From Bacteroidales bacterium (GTDB lineage: Bacteria > Bacteroidota > Bacteroidia > Bacteroidales > Dysgonomonadaceae), in assembly GCA_012798745.1 (NCBI GenBank), contig JAAZMQ010000062.1, positions 1-15,048 on the forward strand: DNA of 15,048 nucleotides, read 5' to 3'. Shown in pieces: positions 13,839 through 15,048 of this stretch; position 1 is the first letter of the stretch, and every line of letters begins with the position of its first letter. A model generated the notes under the pieces. It saw only the letters and a program-made list of their open reading frames with translations. It did not search any database and was not told where the DNA came from. Made by a program: the position numbers and the translations under genes.

Positions 13839-14828
13839 TTAAAAAGGTCTGAAACCCATAATTTGCCGTACTTCTTTCAGCGTTTTCGAAGCACTCTCCC
13901 GTGCTTTTTCCGCTCCTTCGGTGGTCACTTTATGCAAGTAAGCATCATCTTTCTCTATTTCCAGAATACGTTCACGGATAGGAGAAGTCACTTTGATGAT
14001 ATCTTCTGCAAGTTGTTTTTTCATATCGCTGTAACGAATCTCACATTTGTTCCAAAGCTCTTCGTAATGTTGTACCACTTCGGGCTCCGAAACTGCTTTC
14101 ATTATGGTAAAAAGATTTTCGATATAATCGGGCTTGGGAGAATTAAATTCTTTGGGCCCGGAGTCGGTAATTGCCCGTTTTACTTTTTTTTCGATCTCTT
14201 CGGGTGCATCGGAAAGATAAATGGCATTTCCCTCCGATTTTCCCATCTTCCCGCTTCCATCCAAACCGGGAATTTTAATCAATTCTTGCCCAAAATTATA
14301 AGCCACCGGTTCTTTAAAATATTCAACACCATAAAAATTGTTGAATCTGCGTGCAAACCGGCGCGTCATTTCCAGATGCTGCTCCTGATCCTTTCCTACC
14401 GGAACTTTATCGGCATGATGAATAATAATATCGGCAGCCATCAAGGTGGGATACGTCAATAAACCGGCATTGATATTATCGGGCTGCTTGCGTGCTTTCT
14501 CTTTAAAAGAAGTCGTTTTTGCCAATTCTCCCAAATAGGCATGCATGTTCAGATAAAGATACAACTCGGCTATTTCGGGAATATCGCTTTGTAAGTAAAT
14601 AATGGACTTTTCGGGGTCGATACCTGCAGCCAGATAATCGACCAATACATTTTTCACATTAGCATGCAACGATTTCGGATCGGGATGCGTTGTGAGCGAA
14701 TGAATATCCGCGATAAAGAAAAAACACTTGTTTTCGTCCTGCATCCGAATGAAATTGCGCAATGCACCAAAATAGTTTCCCAAATGCAAATTGCCCGTTG
14801 AGCGAATACCGCTTACTACTATATCCAT
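13839..14828 (-). CDS. trpS: Tryptophan-tRNA ligase (tryptophanyl-tRNA synthetase)
   Basis: A class I aminoacyl-tRNA synthetase that charges tRNA-Trp, a cytoplasmic homodimer in the family. With the chosen start it is 329 residues, the usual length. MDIVVSGIRSTGNLHLGNYFGAL holds the HIGH-type motif (LHLG). DQEQHLEMTRRFARRFN and a central ADIIIHHADKVPVGKDQEQ block shape the tryptophan pocket. GSGKMGKSEGNAIYL is the KMSKS-type loop. The frame stays open to an ATG at 14876, but that codon lies inside the -7 promoter element at 14874-14881. The ATG at 14826-14828, which also gives the standard family N-terminus, is therefore the start. A terminator follows. No T-box or leader peptide is visible in the short leader. 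Confidence 0.96.
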   Translation of the reverse strand: MDIVVSGIRSTGNLHLGNYFGALRNFIRMQDENKCFFFIADIHSLTTHPDPKSLHANVKNVLVDYLAAGIDPEKSIIYLQSDIPEIAELYLYLNMHAYLGELAKTTSFKEKARKQPDNINAGLLTYPTLMAADIIIHHADKVPVGKDQEQHLEMTRRFARRFNNFYGVEYFKEPVAYNFGQELIKIPGLDGSGKMGKSEGNAIYLSDAPEEIEKKVKRAITDSGPKEFNSPKPDYIENLFTIMKAVSEPEVVQHYEELWNKCEIRYSDMKKQLAEDIIKVTSPIRERILEIEKDDAYLHKVTTEGAEKARESASKTLKEVRQIMGFRPF

Positions 14829-14873
14829 AATTTTATACTTCGATCTCAGAAAGAGCTGTTTAATTTCAACATG

Positions 14874-14906
14874 CAAATTTACATGATAATTTTCAATTTA
14901 CACAAA
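14874..14906 (-). promoter_or_regulatory. Bacteroidetes-type promoter of trpS
   Basis: On the minus strand TTTG (14903-14906) is followed after 21 bp by TAAATTTG (14874-14881). Both boxes match the Bacteroidetes -33/-7 consensus. Transcription would start near 14866, giving a leader of about 40 nt before the ATG at 14828. Confidence 0.7.
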
Positions 14907-14946
14907 GACAAGCAAAAATAACGGAGTTGGAGTGTTTTTTGTCTAC

Positions 14947-14967
14947 CGTCGGGGTTTCCGACAAAAA
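14947..14967. repeat. Palindromic repeat, copy 1
   Basis: CCGTCGGGGTTTCCGAC plus an A tract. GTCGG pairs with CCGAC around a GGTTT loop. It matches copy 2 at 18 of 21 positions. A wider inverted pair, TTTTTGTC upstream and GACAAAAA downstream, also flanks it. Confidence 0.6.
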
Positions 14968-15027
14968 CGGCACAACATATGATCTGCCTTCGGAAAATGC
15001 GTGTCAACAATAACCAGCTAAATTCCT

Positions 15028-15048
15028 CCGTCGGATTTTCCGACGAAA
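15028..15048. repeat. Palindromic repeat, copy 2 (at window edge)
   Basis: CCGTCGGATTTTCCGACGAAA forms a 7-bp stem CGTCGGA/TCCGACG with a TTT loop. It lies 81 bp from copy 1 in the same orientation. The element may continue past the window. Confidence 0.6.

Noticed and set aside
13863..14462. 199-codon open frame on the plus strand opposite trpS
   Set aside because: It is antisense to a well-supported gene, has a composition like a mirrored coding strand and shows no family motif.
1..15048. Prophage, integrative element, defence island or CRISPR
   Set aside because: No integrase, transposase, restriction, cas or phage structural gene and no regular spacer array is present; the gene content is housekeeping throughout.

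Overview
The window looks like ordinary chromosome from a member of the Bacteroidota, most likely order Bacteroidales. The signs are start regions without Shine-Dalgarno sequences, promoters of the Bacteroidetes type (TAnnTTTG as the -7 element, sometimes with TTG or TTTG about 20 bp upstream), tRNA genes without an encoded CCA, a MutL whose endonuclease motif is degenerate, and several proteins that resemble conserved Bacteroidetes families of unknown role. Genus cannot be named from the sequence. No phage, insertion sequence, CRISPR array or toxin-antitoxin module was seen.

Layout, left to right. Positions 1-812 (+) hold the 3' part of mutL. A tRNA gene at 893-979 (-) has all the features of a seryl tRNA, but its anticodon is CUA, which reads the UAG stop codon. 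Positions 1087-2259 (-) encode a conserved ATP-grasp-like protein. A divergent pair follows: tRNA-Gly(CCC) (-) and tRNA-Pro(CGG) (+), each followed by a clear terminator. Then comes an Lrp/AsnC regulator (-) with a palindrome in its upstream region. Positions 3267 to 9923 are a long run of minus-strand genes. Transcription order is: MprF-flippase-like membrane protein, pepD-type dipeptidase, a 68-residue membrane protein, an exported subtilase, xseA, xseB and ispD. The last four are coupled by overlapping or abutting stop and start codons. Around 9924-10108 transcription diverges into ksgA (rsmA) and corA (+). These converge on a GNAT acetyltransferase (-), which lies downstream of a DUF2156 protein (-) and trpS (-). 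trpS has a well-formed promoter and its own terminator. The last 100 bases carry two copies of a short palindromic repeat.

Most genes are housekeeping: mismatch repair, exonuclease VII, the MEP isoprenoid pathway, 16S rRNA dimethylation, magnesium transport, tryptophanyl-tRNA synthesis and peptide turnover. The most unusual feature is the candidate amber-suppressor tRNA-Ser(CUA). It has intact arms, U33, an A36-A37-A38 run and its own promoter. Among the 15 protein genes whose stops are visible, 10 end in TAA, 4 in TGA and only 1 in TAG. That single TAG gene has an in-frame TGA eight codons further on. This fits a genome in which UAG is rare and may be read through, but one window cannot prove it. 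A second theme is that the two domain types fused in MprF (PF03706-type flippase and PF09924/DUF2156 transferase) occur here as separate genes about 3 kb apart.
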